Assembly: GCA_963759735.1 (NCBI GenBank) | Contig: CAVXAF010000002.1 | Location: forward strand, 1 to 64,000 | DNA from: Hyphomicrobium_A sp963759735 | GTDB lineage: Bacteria > Pseudomonadota > Alphaproteobacteria > Rhizobiales > Hyphomicrobiaceae | Direction of reading: 5' to 3' | Length of the DNA: 64,000 nucleotides | Shown here: in pieces, positions 34,360 through 41,794 of the stretch | How positions within the stretch are numbered: position 1 is the first letter of the stretch | How the letters are laid out: each line of letters opens with the position of its first letter | Made by a program: the position numbers and the translations under genes | Notes under the pieces: generated by a model | Seen by the model: only the letters and a program-made list of their open reading frames with translations | Told to the model about the DNA's origin: nothing | Database searches by the model: none

Positions 34360-35316
34360 CTAGGGTCCTTGCGCGACTTGCGGCTCGTGATCGTTGGTCA
34401 AGTTAGCGGCGAGAAAACCGCTTAGGCGTTTGCCCCACAAATCCCATCCCGCGCGGTCGTCGGCAATGCCATGTCCTTCTTTGCCGTAGGCGGGCAGCGG
34501 ATCATACTCAGCACGACCACCGCCATCCTTCCAGGCCGTCGCCATCTTGGTCGCGATTTCCGGCCCAAAATAGCTGTCGTTCTGAGCATACAGCCAGAGA
34601 GTGGGCGCGCGTGCCGTCAGCGCGTAGTCGTGCGCGGCCTGCACCAAACCGGCTTCGCCACATACCTCATTGTTGCGCCCCCAGGCGTGTCCACCGCGCC
34701 CACCGGCGAAGTTGACGACCGCGCGCACCAGATCTGGCCGCTTGGCGGCGAGAGCGAGTGACGCCCATCCGCCCGTCGAGACCCCGACGACGAGGACACG
34801 CTTGGGATCGATGAATGACTGGTGTCCCATGTAGTCGATGGCGGCGCCGACGTCGTCGGCGGCCACCAGCCCCGATCGATAATGATCAGGACGGGAGCAA
34901 TCGCCGATCGCCTCGACGAGGCTGCCGCCGGTGGCGCCATGGCCCCGGCGCTGCGGCAGCACCACCGCGTATCCCCGGTCAACAAACCAGCGCGACAGCC
35001 AGTAGTATACGGGCATCGATACCGCGAGGCGGTTCCATTCGGAGGTGCCGTGATTGATGACGACGAGAGGAAAGCGTTCGGTGGCCGCGCCGTCCGGCCG
35101 GAATACGGTGGCCCGCTGGGCGATGGTCGGGTCGCCGCTCGGCAACAGCCACAACTGCTCGCGCATGCGCTGCCCTTCAGGACCGAAGGCGCCGTACATA
35201 GATAACGGGTTATTGGCCGGGTCAGCGTGCAGCGGGGTAGCTGGCATCAGCAGTATTATCAGCGCGACAGCCAGCAGGCCGGCGCCAGACATCGCACCGG
35301 ACAGCGCATACGACAT
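34360..35316 (-). CDS. Secreted alpha/beta hydrolase
   Basis: 318 residues from ATG 35316. Signal peptide (AGLLAVALIILLMPATPLHA), then an alpha/beta fold: oxyanion HGTSEWNRL after FPLVVIN, nucleophile elbow GVSTGG (Ser), candidate acid in YAQNDSYF (Asp), and catalytic His in GKEGHGI. It resembles the dienelactone hydrolase/prolyl oligopeptidase-like group. A TTG at 35382 would extend it. It converges with the small lipoprotein gene. Substrate unknown; it acts in the periplasm or outside. Confidence 0.8.
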   Translation of the reverse strand: MSYALSGAMSGAGLLAVALIILLMPATPLHADPANNPLSMYGAFGPEGQRMREQLWLLPSGDPTIAQRATVFRPDGAATERFPLVVINHGTSEWNRLAVSMPVYYWLSRWFVDRGYAVVLPQRRGHGATGGSLVEAIGDCSRPDHYRSGLVAADDVGAAIDYMGHQSFIDPKRVLVVGVSTGGWASLALAAKRPDLVRAVVNFAGGRGGHAWGRNNEVCGEAGLVQAAHDYALTARAPTLWLYAQNDSYFGPEIATKMATAWKDGGGRAEYDPLPAYGKEGHGIADDRAGWDLWGKRLSGFLAANLTNDHEPQVAQGP

Positions 35317-35706
35317 GACGGCACGCGCCGCCTCCAGCTTGCAGGTCAAGTTTCCCCTCCCCGTGTCGTCGCTGCATCGCAATTAGTGTGCGGCGCAACA
35401 TGCTTCCACTATGGAGGGAAAAGCACGTCGCCGTCCAGAAGCGATATCGCACAAATACAAGATGTTACATCCGCTTTCAGTATAAGCGCGCGTTCTGTGA
35501 GCCAGCTGCCCCGCGGTGAGCGACATTCCTCAGATGGGTGATAACGCCGCGGGAACCTCAGCCTGAAAGCAGAATTCCCAGCAATACGGGGAATTCAGGA
35601 GGCGTCAGGGATACACGCGCACGTTGACAAAGCGGTGCTGCCTTAGCCATGTCACGCAGCCTTGCGAACGAGCGCCAAGTCCCAGAAAGAGTGACAGGTA
35701 GCGAGC
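35317..35706. other. Divergent region between hydrolase and opg gene, with an inverted repeat
   Basis: 390 bases, no gene seen. GAATTCCC (35572-35579) and GGGAATTC (35589-35596) form a perfect 8-9-8 inverted repeat, a possible operator or hairpin. A TTGACA occurs at 35624 without a convincing -10. No EcfG-type promoter is present here, unlike the neighbouring gaps. Confidence 0.45.
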
Positions 35707-37281
35707 ATGAAGAGCGTAAGCCGACGGCAGGTTCTCGCAACCGGCGGACCCTGGGCCCTCCTCATCGCCGTCGCGGGCATCGCACCGGCGCGCGGAGCGT
35801 CAACTGCCGCGACCAGGCTTGGAGAACCGCAACCGTTCAGCTTCGAGCAGTTGCGCGCGCGGGCCAAAGAGCTGGCCGCCAAGCCCTATGTGTCGCCGCC
35901 GCCCATCCCGCCCATCGTCGACAGCATCGACTTTGATGCCGTACAAAAAATCAAATTCCGCGCCGATCGCGCGTTGTGGCCGACAGGGCCGGGCGCCTGC
36001 CCGGTTCGCCTTTTCCACGTCGACAAGTTCAATGGCTTGCCGGTCAGGATCAACCAGCTTGCGAACGGCGAAGCGCGTGAGATTCTCTACTCACCCGATA
36101 GCTTCGAATACAAAGACGCAGCGCTGGCCAACAGGCTGCCGGACGACCTCGGCTTCTCCGGATTCCGCGTCATGGACGGACGCGGCAAGGAAACCGATTG
36201 GCTTGCCTTCCAGGGTGCCAGCTATTTTCGCACCGCCGGGCAAGACGACCAGTACGGCGCCTCGGCGCGCGGCATCGCCGTCAACACCGCCATGCCGCAG
36301 CCCGAGGAGTTTCCCCGCTTCGTTGAGTTCTGGCTGGAAGAGGCCAAGGAAGACAGCGCCTCGATCACCATCTACGCGCTGCTCGACGGCCCCAGCATCA
36401 CCGGCGCCTACCGTTTCGACGGCGTCAAGGAACGCGCGCCGATCATCGACATCAGCGCCGATCTCTTCGCGCGCACCGATATCGATCGCGTCGGCGTGGC
36501 GCCACTCACCAGCATGTTCTGGTATGGCGAGAACGACCGGCGCCTTGCCACCGACTGGCGCCCCGAAATCCATGACAGCGACGGGCTCGCCATCTGGACT
36601 GGGGTCGGCGAGCACATCTGGCGACCACTCACCAACTCCGCGCAGGTGCGCACGAACTCCTTCGTCGATGCATCGCCCAAAGGCTTCGGCCTCATGCAGC
36701 GCGACCGCAAGTTCGACCAGTACCAAGACGACGGCGCGTTCTATCACCGTCGCCCCAGCATCTGGGTGGAACCGGTCGGCGATTGGGGCGAGGGCGCCGT
36801 GCAGCTTGTCGAAATCCCCACCGACGATGAGATCCACGACAACATCGTCGCGTATTGGACTCCCAAGCAGCCGGTCCGCGCCGGCGATGAGCTCAAGTAC
36901 GCCTACAAGCTCTATTGGACGAATGACGAACCCAATCCGCCCACGAACATCGGGCGCGTCGTTGCCACTTACACCGGCAACGGCGGGGTACCCGGTCAGC
37001 GGCGGCGCGAGGATGTCTTCAAGCGCAAGTTCGTGATCGACTTCGCGGGCGGTCCCCTGGCTGCCATGCAGCAGCGCTTCGACGTAACGCCCGTGATCTC
37101 GCACTCGCGCGGCCGCGTCGACAATTCCTACGTCATCAAGGTTGTCGGCACCAATCGCTGGCGGGCATTATTCGACCTCACCACTGAGGGCGATGCACCG
37201 GTCGACCTGCGCTGCTACCTGCGCCTCGAGGGCGAAACGCTATCCGAGACATGGCTGTATCAGTGGCTACCGAAAGTCTGA
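35707..37281 (+). CDS. opgD: Periplasmic glucan biosynthesis protein, OpgG/OpgD (MdoG/MdoD) family
   Basis: 524 residues. The N-terminus has a twin-arginine leader (SRRQVLATGG then ALLIAVAGIAPARG), as in OpgD; OpgG uses Sec. Domain 1 (about 42-400) contains FSFEQLRARAKELAAKPY and FHVDKFNGLPVRI. The C-terminal immunoglobulin-like domain ends YLRLEGETLSETWLYQWLP, typical of the family. Function: shaping osmoregulated periplasmic glucan backbones. No opgH glucosyltransferase gene is in the window. D versus G is inferred from the leader only. Confidence 0.85.
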   Translation: MKSVSRRQVLATGGPWALLIAVAGIAPARGASTAATRLGEPQPFSFEQLRARAKELAAKPYVSPPPIPPIVDSIDFDAVQKIKFRADRALWPTGPGACPVRLFHVDKFNGLPVRINQLANGEAREILYSPDSFEYKDAALANRLPDDLGFSGFRVMDGRGKETDWLAFQGASYFRTAGQDDQYGASARGIAVNTAMPQPEEFPRFVEFWLEEAKEDSASITIYALLDGPSITGAYRFDGVKERAPIIDISADLFARTDIDRVGVAPLTSMFWYGENDRRLATDWRPEIHDSDGLAIWTGVGEHIWRPLTNSAQVRTNSFVDASPKGFGLMQRDRKFDQYQDDGAFYHRRPSIWVEPVGDWGEGAVQLVEIPTDDEIHDNIVAYWTPKQPVRAGDELKYAYKLYWTNDEPNPPTNIGRVVATYTGNGGVPGQRRREDVFKRKFVIDFAGGPLAAMQQRFDVTPVISHSRGRVDNSYVIKVVGTNRWRALFDLTTEGDAPVDLRCYLRLEGETLSETWLYQWLPKV

Positions 37282-37282
37282 C

Positions 37283-37900
37283 CTAGGCTGCCTTCGGTTT
37301 GCCGGCCAACCTGCGCTCAAGCGGTTCAGGCTGCCTGTCAGCGTTGGGGCGGGCGCGCAGCCTGGCAGCGCGCACCACCGCGTCGCTCTCAATCGACTTT
37401 AGGATCGCCATGCTGGGGATCGGCCGGCTGGCTTCAATGGCGCGAACGAACGCCAGGAGGCCGCCAAAGCTCAACACTCCCGCCGCGGCAAAAGCGAACT
37501 CCCATTCGCCGCGCGCCGCCTCGAAATCCGCAGGCGCCAGGCTCCACCCGTCGGTCGCAACACTGATCGGTACGGCGATCGACCACAAGATTGCCTGCGC
37601 GGCTGCAAAGACGACCAACGCCGTGATCGACCACCCATGCGAGGAGGGGTTGCTGCGCACCAGGAACGCGTGAACTCCAAACGCGGCTGTCGCCATACCG
37701 CCGAGGAGGGCGAACACCAGCGGGCCGTGATGGGCATGCTGTACAGCGCGGTAGGCTTCTGGCGCCATCTGCAGGTTGGCGGCCAAGTCGAAAACGTGTC
37801 CCCCCGCCGGAATCAGTGCGAGCGCAGCGAAGGCGACGGCTGCCAGCTGCACGGCGTCGAGCAGGTACCAGCGATAACGGCTGAGACGCTCTTGTTGCAT
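37283..37900 (-). CDS. Four-helix integral membrane protein, unknown function, EcfG-type promoter
   Basis: 205 residues from ATG 37900, which has GGAG 7 bases upstream. Four hydrophobic segments at about 10-32, 53-78, 84-108 and 135-157 (VQLAAVAFAALALIPAGGHV; ALVVFAAAQAILWSIAVPI). The W-x-x-x-PADFEAARGEWEFAFAAAG stretch before helix 4 and the early AGGHVFDL motif loosely recall DUF1772-type membrane proteins, but I do not claim the family. It ends 1 base from the opg stop (convergent). An EcfG-type promoter precedes it, facing away from the NepR-like operon. Confidence 0.75.
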   Translation of the reverse strand: MQQERLSRYRWYLLDAVQLAAVAFAALALIPAGGHVFDLAANLQMAPEAYRAVQHAHHGPLVFALLGGMATAAFGVHAFLVRSNPSSHGWSITALVVFAAAQAILWSIAVPISVATDGWSLAPADFEAARGEWEFAFAAAGVLSFGGLLAFVRAIEASRPIPSMAILKSIESDAVVRAARLRARPNADRQPEPLERRLAGKPKAA

Positions 37901-37930
37901 ATCGAATCTCCGGGGCCTGATGGCGGAGGC

Positions 37931-37955
37931 AACGCCGTTGCTCGCGGGTTGTTCC
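37931..37955 (-). promoter_or_regulatory. EcfG-type promoter (minus strand)
   Basis: On the minus strand GGAAC (37951-37955), 16-base spacer, CGTT (37931-37934): exact consensus. It lies 31 bases before the ATG of the membrane-protein gene. Its partner at 38027 faces the other way, 70 bases apart. Confidence 0.7.
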
Positions 37956-38026
37956 GAGGCAGGCGCCCCCCGCCCGGCCGGGCTTTGACCAGCTGACTGT
38001 CCGGCGATTGTGGTGGTCCACCACAT

Positions 38027-38052
38027 GGAACGTCTGTGCCTTCCCGCTCGTT
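38027..38052 (+). promoter_or_regulatory. EcfG-type promoter (NepR-like/receiver operon)
   Basis: GGAAC (38027-38031), 17-base spacer, CGTT (38049-38052), followed by TTAAAC. Distance to the ATG at 38087 is 34 bases. The position rules out the upstream in-frame ATG at 38036 as start. Confidence 0.7.
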
Positions 38053-38086
38053 TAAACGTCCGGCCACACGACGGGGAAACAGGCGG

Positions 38087-38377
38087 ATGGCAACGATGGT
38101 CGACGGTTTTTACTGGACGCGCGTCGTATCCAAACAACTGCGTTTCCTTTACGAGGAGCCCGCCCTGTCGCCGTTGCCAGCGCACCTGAGTGAGTTGGCA
38201 AGGAAGACCGAGGCGAGCCTCGCGGCGCTGGTTGGCGCTACGCCTAACCGTGACGTCGAAGGCACCGCCCGGTCGCTTTACCTGCCGGAACCGCCCCCGC
38301 CGGAGGTCCATGCTGCAGTGCGGAACGAACTTGCTCTCAGCGGCGTTGAATCAGCCGGAAGGAAAACCACGCCATGA
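38087..38377 (+). CDS. NepR-like small protein (putative anti-sigma factor of EcfG)
   Basis: 96 residues. Residues about 17-42 (QLRFLYEEPALSPLPAHLSE, then LARKTE) follow the NepR pattern: Q-L-R-x-L-Y-acidic-acidic, PxP and an ELxRKxE helix. NepR binds EcfG and is displaced by phosphorylated PhyR. The C-terminal half (YLPEPPPPEV) is low-complexity. Its stop overlaps the next ATG as ATGA (38374-38377), so the two are translationally coupled. The EcfG-type promoter upstream fits the autoregulation typical of such genes. The family call rests on pattern memory and needs a profile search. Confidence 0.55.
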   Translation: MATMVDGFYWTRVVSKQLRFLYEEPALSPLPAHLSELARKTEASLAALVGATPNRDVEGTARSLYLPEPPPPEVHAAVRNELALSGVESAGRKTTP

Positions 38378-38769
38378 GCACCGTACTCATCTGTGAAGAC
38401 GACGCGCTTCTTGCCACCGATTTGGCGATGAGCGTCGAGCAAGCTGGCCACCGCGTTGTCGGCATTTATTCCAATGCACGCGATGCAGTGAAGGCAGCGA
38501 GCTACGATGTGCCGGACGTTGCCTTTGTGGACCTCGAGTTGGCCGACGGCCACTCTGGACCCACCATCGCGCAGTCGCTGCACTCTCTGGGCGTCAAGGT
38601 CATCGTCCTCTCCGGACACCCCAACGTCGGTACCGGTCTGGGTAGCGTTCCGCACACGTATGCAGCCAAGCCCACCAGTCCAGAACTCGTCGAGTTCATC
38701 CTCAACTCCGACTCAAGCGTTCGAAACGCCCCGCCAGAATTTGCTGGCCAGCCGCTGGCGACCGCCTAA
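38374..38769 (+). CDS. Receiver-only response regulator, PhyR-receiver-like
   Basis: 131 residues, a single REC domain with no output domain. Acidic pocket E8-D9-D10, phospho-acceptor Asp53 (VAFVDLELADG), Ser80 (VIVLSGHP), Lys99 (YAAKPTSPELVEFIL). The L-A-D-G-x-S-G after the Asp and the short A-x-K-P-(x)-P-E-L block resemble PhyR-type receivers. The sigma-like N-terminal domain of PhyR is absent. It is coupled by ATGA overlap to the NepR-like gene and followed by a strong terminator. It may relay or buffer phosphate in the stress pathway. Confidence 0.8.
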   Translation: MSTVLICEDDALLATDLAMSVEQAGHRVVGIYSNARDAVKAASYDVPDVAFVDLELADGHSGPTIAQSLHSLGVKVIVLSGHPNVGTGLGSVPHTYAAKPTSPELVEFILNSDSSVRNAPPEFAGQPLATA

Positions 38770-38810
38770 ACGGCAGACGTCGCCGGGCTAGTTGCAGCAA
38801 GTGAGACAGA

Positions 38811-38837
38811 CCCTCGATCATCGATCGAGGGTTTTTT
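38811..38837 (+). terminator. Strong factor-independent terminator
   Basis: CCCTCGATC / GATCGAGGG (38811-38819 and 38823-38831), 9 perfect pairs, 3-base loop, then TTTTTT. It closes the NepR-like/receiver operon. Confidence 0.9.
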
Positions 38838-38872
38838 GTTACCCTCCTCGCAATTGCGCGAACGCAACAGCC

Positions 38873-38898
38873 GGAACCGCCGCGCCGCTGAGCGCGTT
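38873..38898 (+). promoter_or_regulatory. EcfG-type promoter (DUF3309 gene)
   Basis: GGAAC (38873-38877), 17-base GC-rich spacer, CGTT (38895-38898): exact consensus, 31 bases before the ATG at 38930. Confidence 0.7.
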
Positions 38899-38929
38899 TG
38901 TGCGGAGATAGACAAAAGGAAATTACCTC

Positions 38930-39085
38930 ATGCTGGAAACGGTCCTCGTCGTTGTCCTCGTTCTCGCGCTCGTGGGCTCACTGCCTAGCTGGGGCCACAG
39001 CCGCAATTGGGGCTACGGTCCGTCCGGCCTGCTCGGTACCGTGCTGGTCATTGTGCTCGTCCTCTACCTGCTGCAGCGCGTCTAG
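38930..39085 (+). CDS. DUF3309-family membrane peptide
   Basis: 51 residues: LVVVLVLALVGSLPSWGHSR forms one helix and the start of the loop, then NWGYGPSGLLGTVLVIVLVL the second helix. The W-G-x-S-x-x-W-G-Y-x-P-S-G centre is the DUF3309 hallmark. Small two-helix membrane protein of unknown role, common in soil Alpha- and Betaproteobacteria. AAAGGAAAT precedes the ATG. It has its own EcfG-type promoter after the upstream terminator and converges with the MFS gene 4 bases later. Confidence 0.85.
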   Translation: MLETVLVVVLVLALVGSLPSWGHSRNWGYGPSGLLGTVLVIVLVLYLLQRV

Positions 39086-39089
39086 GCGC

Positions 39090-40385
39090 TTATCGCTTCG
39101 CCGGCAGTTCGGTGCGCACTGTATCCAGGTGCGCATCGCGCAGGTCGGGGAACATCCTGGCCCAGACGCCGGTCAGGACGATCGATCCGACGCCGCCGAA
39201 TATCGCCGCCCCGACCGGTCCAAGAAAGCGCGCGGCAACGCCGCTTTCGAATTCGCCCAGCTCGTTTGATGCACTGATGAAGAGGCTCGACACTGCCGTA
39301 ACGCGCCCGCGCATCGGGTCGGGTGTCACGATCTGGATAAGGGTCTGGCGCACGAAGACTGACACCGCATCGGCCGCGCCAAGACCCGCCAGCGCCAGCA
39401 TCGACACCCACACCCACGTCGACACCGCGAAGATGATGGTCGCAACGCCATAAGCGGCCACGGCTATCAGCATCCAGAAGCCGGCGTCGCGCTGGATCGG
39501 CCGCGTGCTGAGCGCCAGCGCCATGAGGCCGCCGCCGATGGCGGGACCGGAACGCAGCAAACCGAATCCGTCCGGACCGATGTGAAGGATGTCGCGCGCA
39601 AACACCGGCAGCAGCGCGGTGACGCCGCCGAGCAGCACGGCAAACAGATCGAGCGATATGGCGCCAAACACGATCTTGTTCGACCACACGTAGGCAAGGC
39701 CCTCGGCAATCAACTGTAGGCGCCCACCGCCCTTGTGGTCGGGCTTGGTGTTGGCGCCGATGCACCAGACGGCCGTGCCGGCGGCGACATAGAGCGCCGC
39801 CGCGGTCGCATACGAAGCCGGCACCGAGATGGCGCACAACACGCCGCCCAGCCACGGCCCCATGATCATGCCCGTCTGCATGGCGAGCGTATTCCAACCG
39901 ATCGCGCGCGGCAGAATTTCGCGCGGCACCAGCATGGGACCGAGCGATGCGCTAGCCGGCATCGTGAAGGCGCGGCCGAGGCCGAAGAGAGCCGCGATGG
40001 AAAAGATGGCAACGAGGCTCGGCTGATCCATGTCGGCGATGAAGGCGAGGGCCGCCGAGCAGAACACCTGCAACGTGCAGCAGGCGAGAAGGATCTTGCG
40101 ACGGTCGTAGCGATCCGCGGTCTCACCGGCGAGCAGCACGAAGGCGAACATCGGCACGAACTGCGCCAGGCCGATCATGCCCACCAAGAAAGACGAATAC
40201 GCCACCGAGTGATCGAGGCGCGCAATCGAATACACCTGCCAGCCCAGCGTAACGCCCTGCGTGAGCATCGCCACCGCCGACAGGAAGCGGGCGAGGAGCA
40301 GCAGGCTGAAGTTGGGATAACGGCGAAAGAGAAGGTCTGTTACTTCGCTCATGTCCGGGTACTTGGCGCGGGCGGTGTTTGCCAT
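39090..40385 (-). CDS. MFS transporter, EntS-like exporter subfamily
   Basis: 431 residues, 12 predicted helices. First helix LLLLARFLSAVAMLTQGVTLGWQVY. Loop 2-3 motif LLAGETADRYDRRKI, as in the MFS_3 group (enterobactin exporter EntS and macrolide-type pumps). The C-terminal half has DILHIGPDGFGLLRSGPAIGG and RQTLIQIVTPDPMRGRVTAVSS, characteristic of the group. Substrate unknown. An ATG at 40352 is an alternative start. It stands alone between the DUF3309 and FkbM genes. Confidence 0.85.
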   Translation of the reverse strand: MANTARAKYPDMSEVTDLLFRRYPNFSLLLLARFLSAVAMLTQGVTLGWQVYSIARLDHSVAYSSFLVGMIGLAQFVPMFAFVLLAGETADRYDRRKILLACCTLQVFCSAALAFIADMDQPSLVAIFSIAALFGLGRAFTMPASASLGPMLVPREILPRAIGWNTLAMQTGMIMGPWLGGVLCAISVPASYATAAALYVAAGTAVWCIGANTKPDHKGGGRLQLIAEGLAYVWSNKIVFGAISLDLFAVLLGGVTALLPVFARDILHIGPDGFGLLRSGPAIGGGLMALALSTRPIQRDAGFWMLIAVAAYGVATIIFAVSTWVWVSMLALAGLGAADAVSVFVRQTLIQIVTPDPMRGRVTAVSSLFISASNELGEFESGVAARFLGPVGAAIFGGVGSIVLTGVWARMFPDLRDAHLDTVRTELPAKR

Positions 40386-40490
40386 GCCCGCCGGCCTCGC
40401 GACCTTCTATGGCAGCGCGCCGCCCAGGTCGACCGCGGTCATCGCCGCAGGCCCATTATGATGCGGCCGGTCGCTCAGCGTACACGCGGC

Positions 40491-41231
40491 TCAGGCAGAC
40501 GGACGGCGCACCAAGGTATGCACCTCGCGCAACGTGCCTTGCGGATCCTGGTCGAAGCCGAGCCGCTTCGCCGCGGCAAACAGCTGCTCCAGACCTACCT
40601 GACCATACGTCGTCGTGTGCACCTCAAGCACGATGGCGCGCACGTGCGGCAGCGCGTCGATCCGCAGCAGATCGAGTTCGCCACCTTCGATGTCCATAAT
40701 GAGCACGCGCGGCTTGTACGTATCGACCAGCGCCGCAAGATCGAGTGAGGGCACGTCGACGGCGCGCTCGTAGGCTTCGGCCGGATCGAGCGAACTCGCC
40801 CAGAAATCGTGGCGACAATAGAACGGCAGGCTCGCTGGGTGCGGCGGCACCTGCGCCACGCCGTTGAGAACGATCGTGTTGGCGATACCGTTTATGCGGT
40901 GGACGTTCTCGATATATGGCACCAGACCGGGGTTGGCCTCGACGCAGACGATGCTGCCGGCAGCGGTGTTGCGGCGCAGGTAGCTGGAAACAAATCCCAG
41001 GCCCGATCCCAGTTCTAAAACGTTGTCGCCAGGCGCAATGATGCGGGCGCCCATGCGCGCCTCGCCCCACTCGTAGCGCCCCTTGGCGAGGGTCCACTCC
41101 ATCTTCGGCGAGATGATCGTCGGCGACAGCGGCAGGCGAATGCCGTCCACTCTGGCCTCGCCGCGCCAGCGATTAAGGTGCAGTCGGGCGGTCCGTCTCA
41201 GCTTCATTGCAACTCGCGCGTCATCGGCCAA
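40491..41231 (-). CDS. FkbM-family methyltransferase
   Basis: 246 residues. SAM-binding NVLELGSGLGFVSSYLRR with CVEANPGLVPYIE, then the FkbM-type region LIMDIEGGELDLL and AIVLEVHTTTYGQVGLEQ. FkbM-type enzymes O-methylate sugars or secondary metabolites; in alphaproteobacteria they often act on surface polysaccharide. No biosynthetic cluster surrounds it; the nearest possible partners are the glycosyltransferases 29 kb away. Confidence 0.85.
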   Translation of the reverse strand: MADDARVAMKLRRTARLHLNRWRGEARVDGIRLPLSPTIISPKMEWTLAKGRYEWGEARMGARIIAPGDNVLELGSGLGFVSSYLRRNTAAGSIVCVEANPGLVPYIENVHRINGIANTIVLNGVAQVPPHPASLPFYCRHDFWASSLDPAEAYERAVDVPSLDLAALVDTYKPRVLIMDIEGGELDLLRIDALPHVRAIVLEVHTTTYGQVGLEQLFAAAKRLGFDQDPQGTLREVHTLVRRPSA

Positions 41232-41446
41232 CGGCGGCTAAATGACTGCACCGGCGCCGAAAGGTCCACGTCAAAATGATCGCACGGCGCGCAGACCTTG
41301 AAACAATGTCAACGCGGTCGACCGCTCGCAACGCGCCTGCCAACAGGCCCGTCGCGCCAGTCATTTGGGACGAACGAGGATCGCTTGCGTCGTGGGATTG
41401 TCTGCACCGGTCGCGCGGTGGCCGCGCACCTGATGGGAGTTTGGGT

Positions 41447-41523
41447 TGGTACCGCCTACCCGGGTTGAACGGGTGACCTCTAGATCCACAATCTAGCGCT
41501 CTAACCAACTGAGCTAAGGCGGC
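41447..41523 (-). tRNA. tRNA-His (anticodon GTG), lacking G-1
   Basis: 77 bases with encoded CCA. Anticodon stem CTAGA/TCTAG, loop TTGTGGA. Acceptor GCCGCCT pairs with AGGCGGT, making a G1-U72 wobble; the discriminator is A73. The base before position 1 is T, so no G-1 is encoded. This is the divergent alphaproteobacterial tRNA-His type, read by a divergent HisRS. Confidence 0.92.
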
Positions 41524-41588
41524 ATCCCTTGAAACTACTGGTTTTTTTTGGCTTTGGACAGAAGCCAAGTCGATCCAGTTCCGCGGCT

Positions 41589-41657
41589 GTTACGCAGGAG
41601 AACGTCCCGTGGTGTCCCAGCAGGGACATCGAATGTCCAGCGGGGAAACTGCGTAAC
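41589..41657. other. Nested inverted repeats between tRNA-His and the RND operon
   Basis: Outer arms GTTACGCAG (41589-41597) and CTGCGTAAC (41649-41657) are perfectly complementary. Inside are TGTCCC-AGCA-GGGACA (41613-41628) and the overlapping GGACAT-CGA-ATGTCC (41624-41638), which exclude each other. It may be the 3' structure of the RND operon, a small RNA, or a regulatory site for tRNA-His. No T-run. Confidence 0.45.
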
Positions 41658-41794
41658 CGGGGCTAGGAGGCATAGCAAGCCTCAAACTTGGCTGCAATGG
41701 CACCCGGTGGCGACCCCGCGAGACTAGACGATTGCTTGCGCTGGCTAATCGAAAGCGAGCCTTCTCCGTACAGCGTCCCGCTTTGATACTCGGG

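Noticed and set aside
35624..35660. TTGACA-type promoter before the opg gene
   Set aside because: No acceptable -10 occurs at 16-18 bases.
41447..41657. tRNA-His as an integration site for a mobile element
   Set aside because: No repeated tRNA 3' end, integrase or phage gene is nearby; the inverted repeats are not an att duplication.
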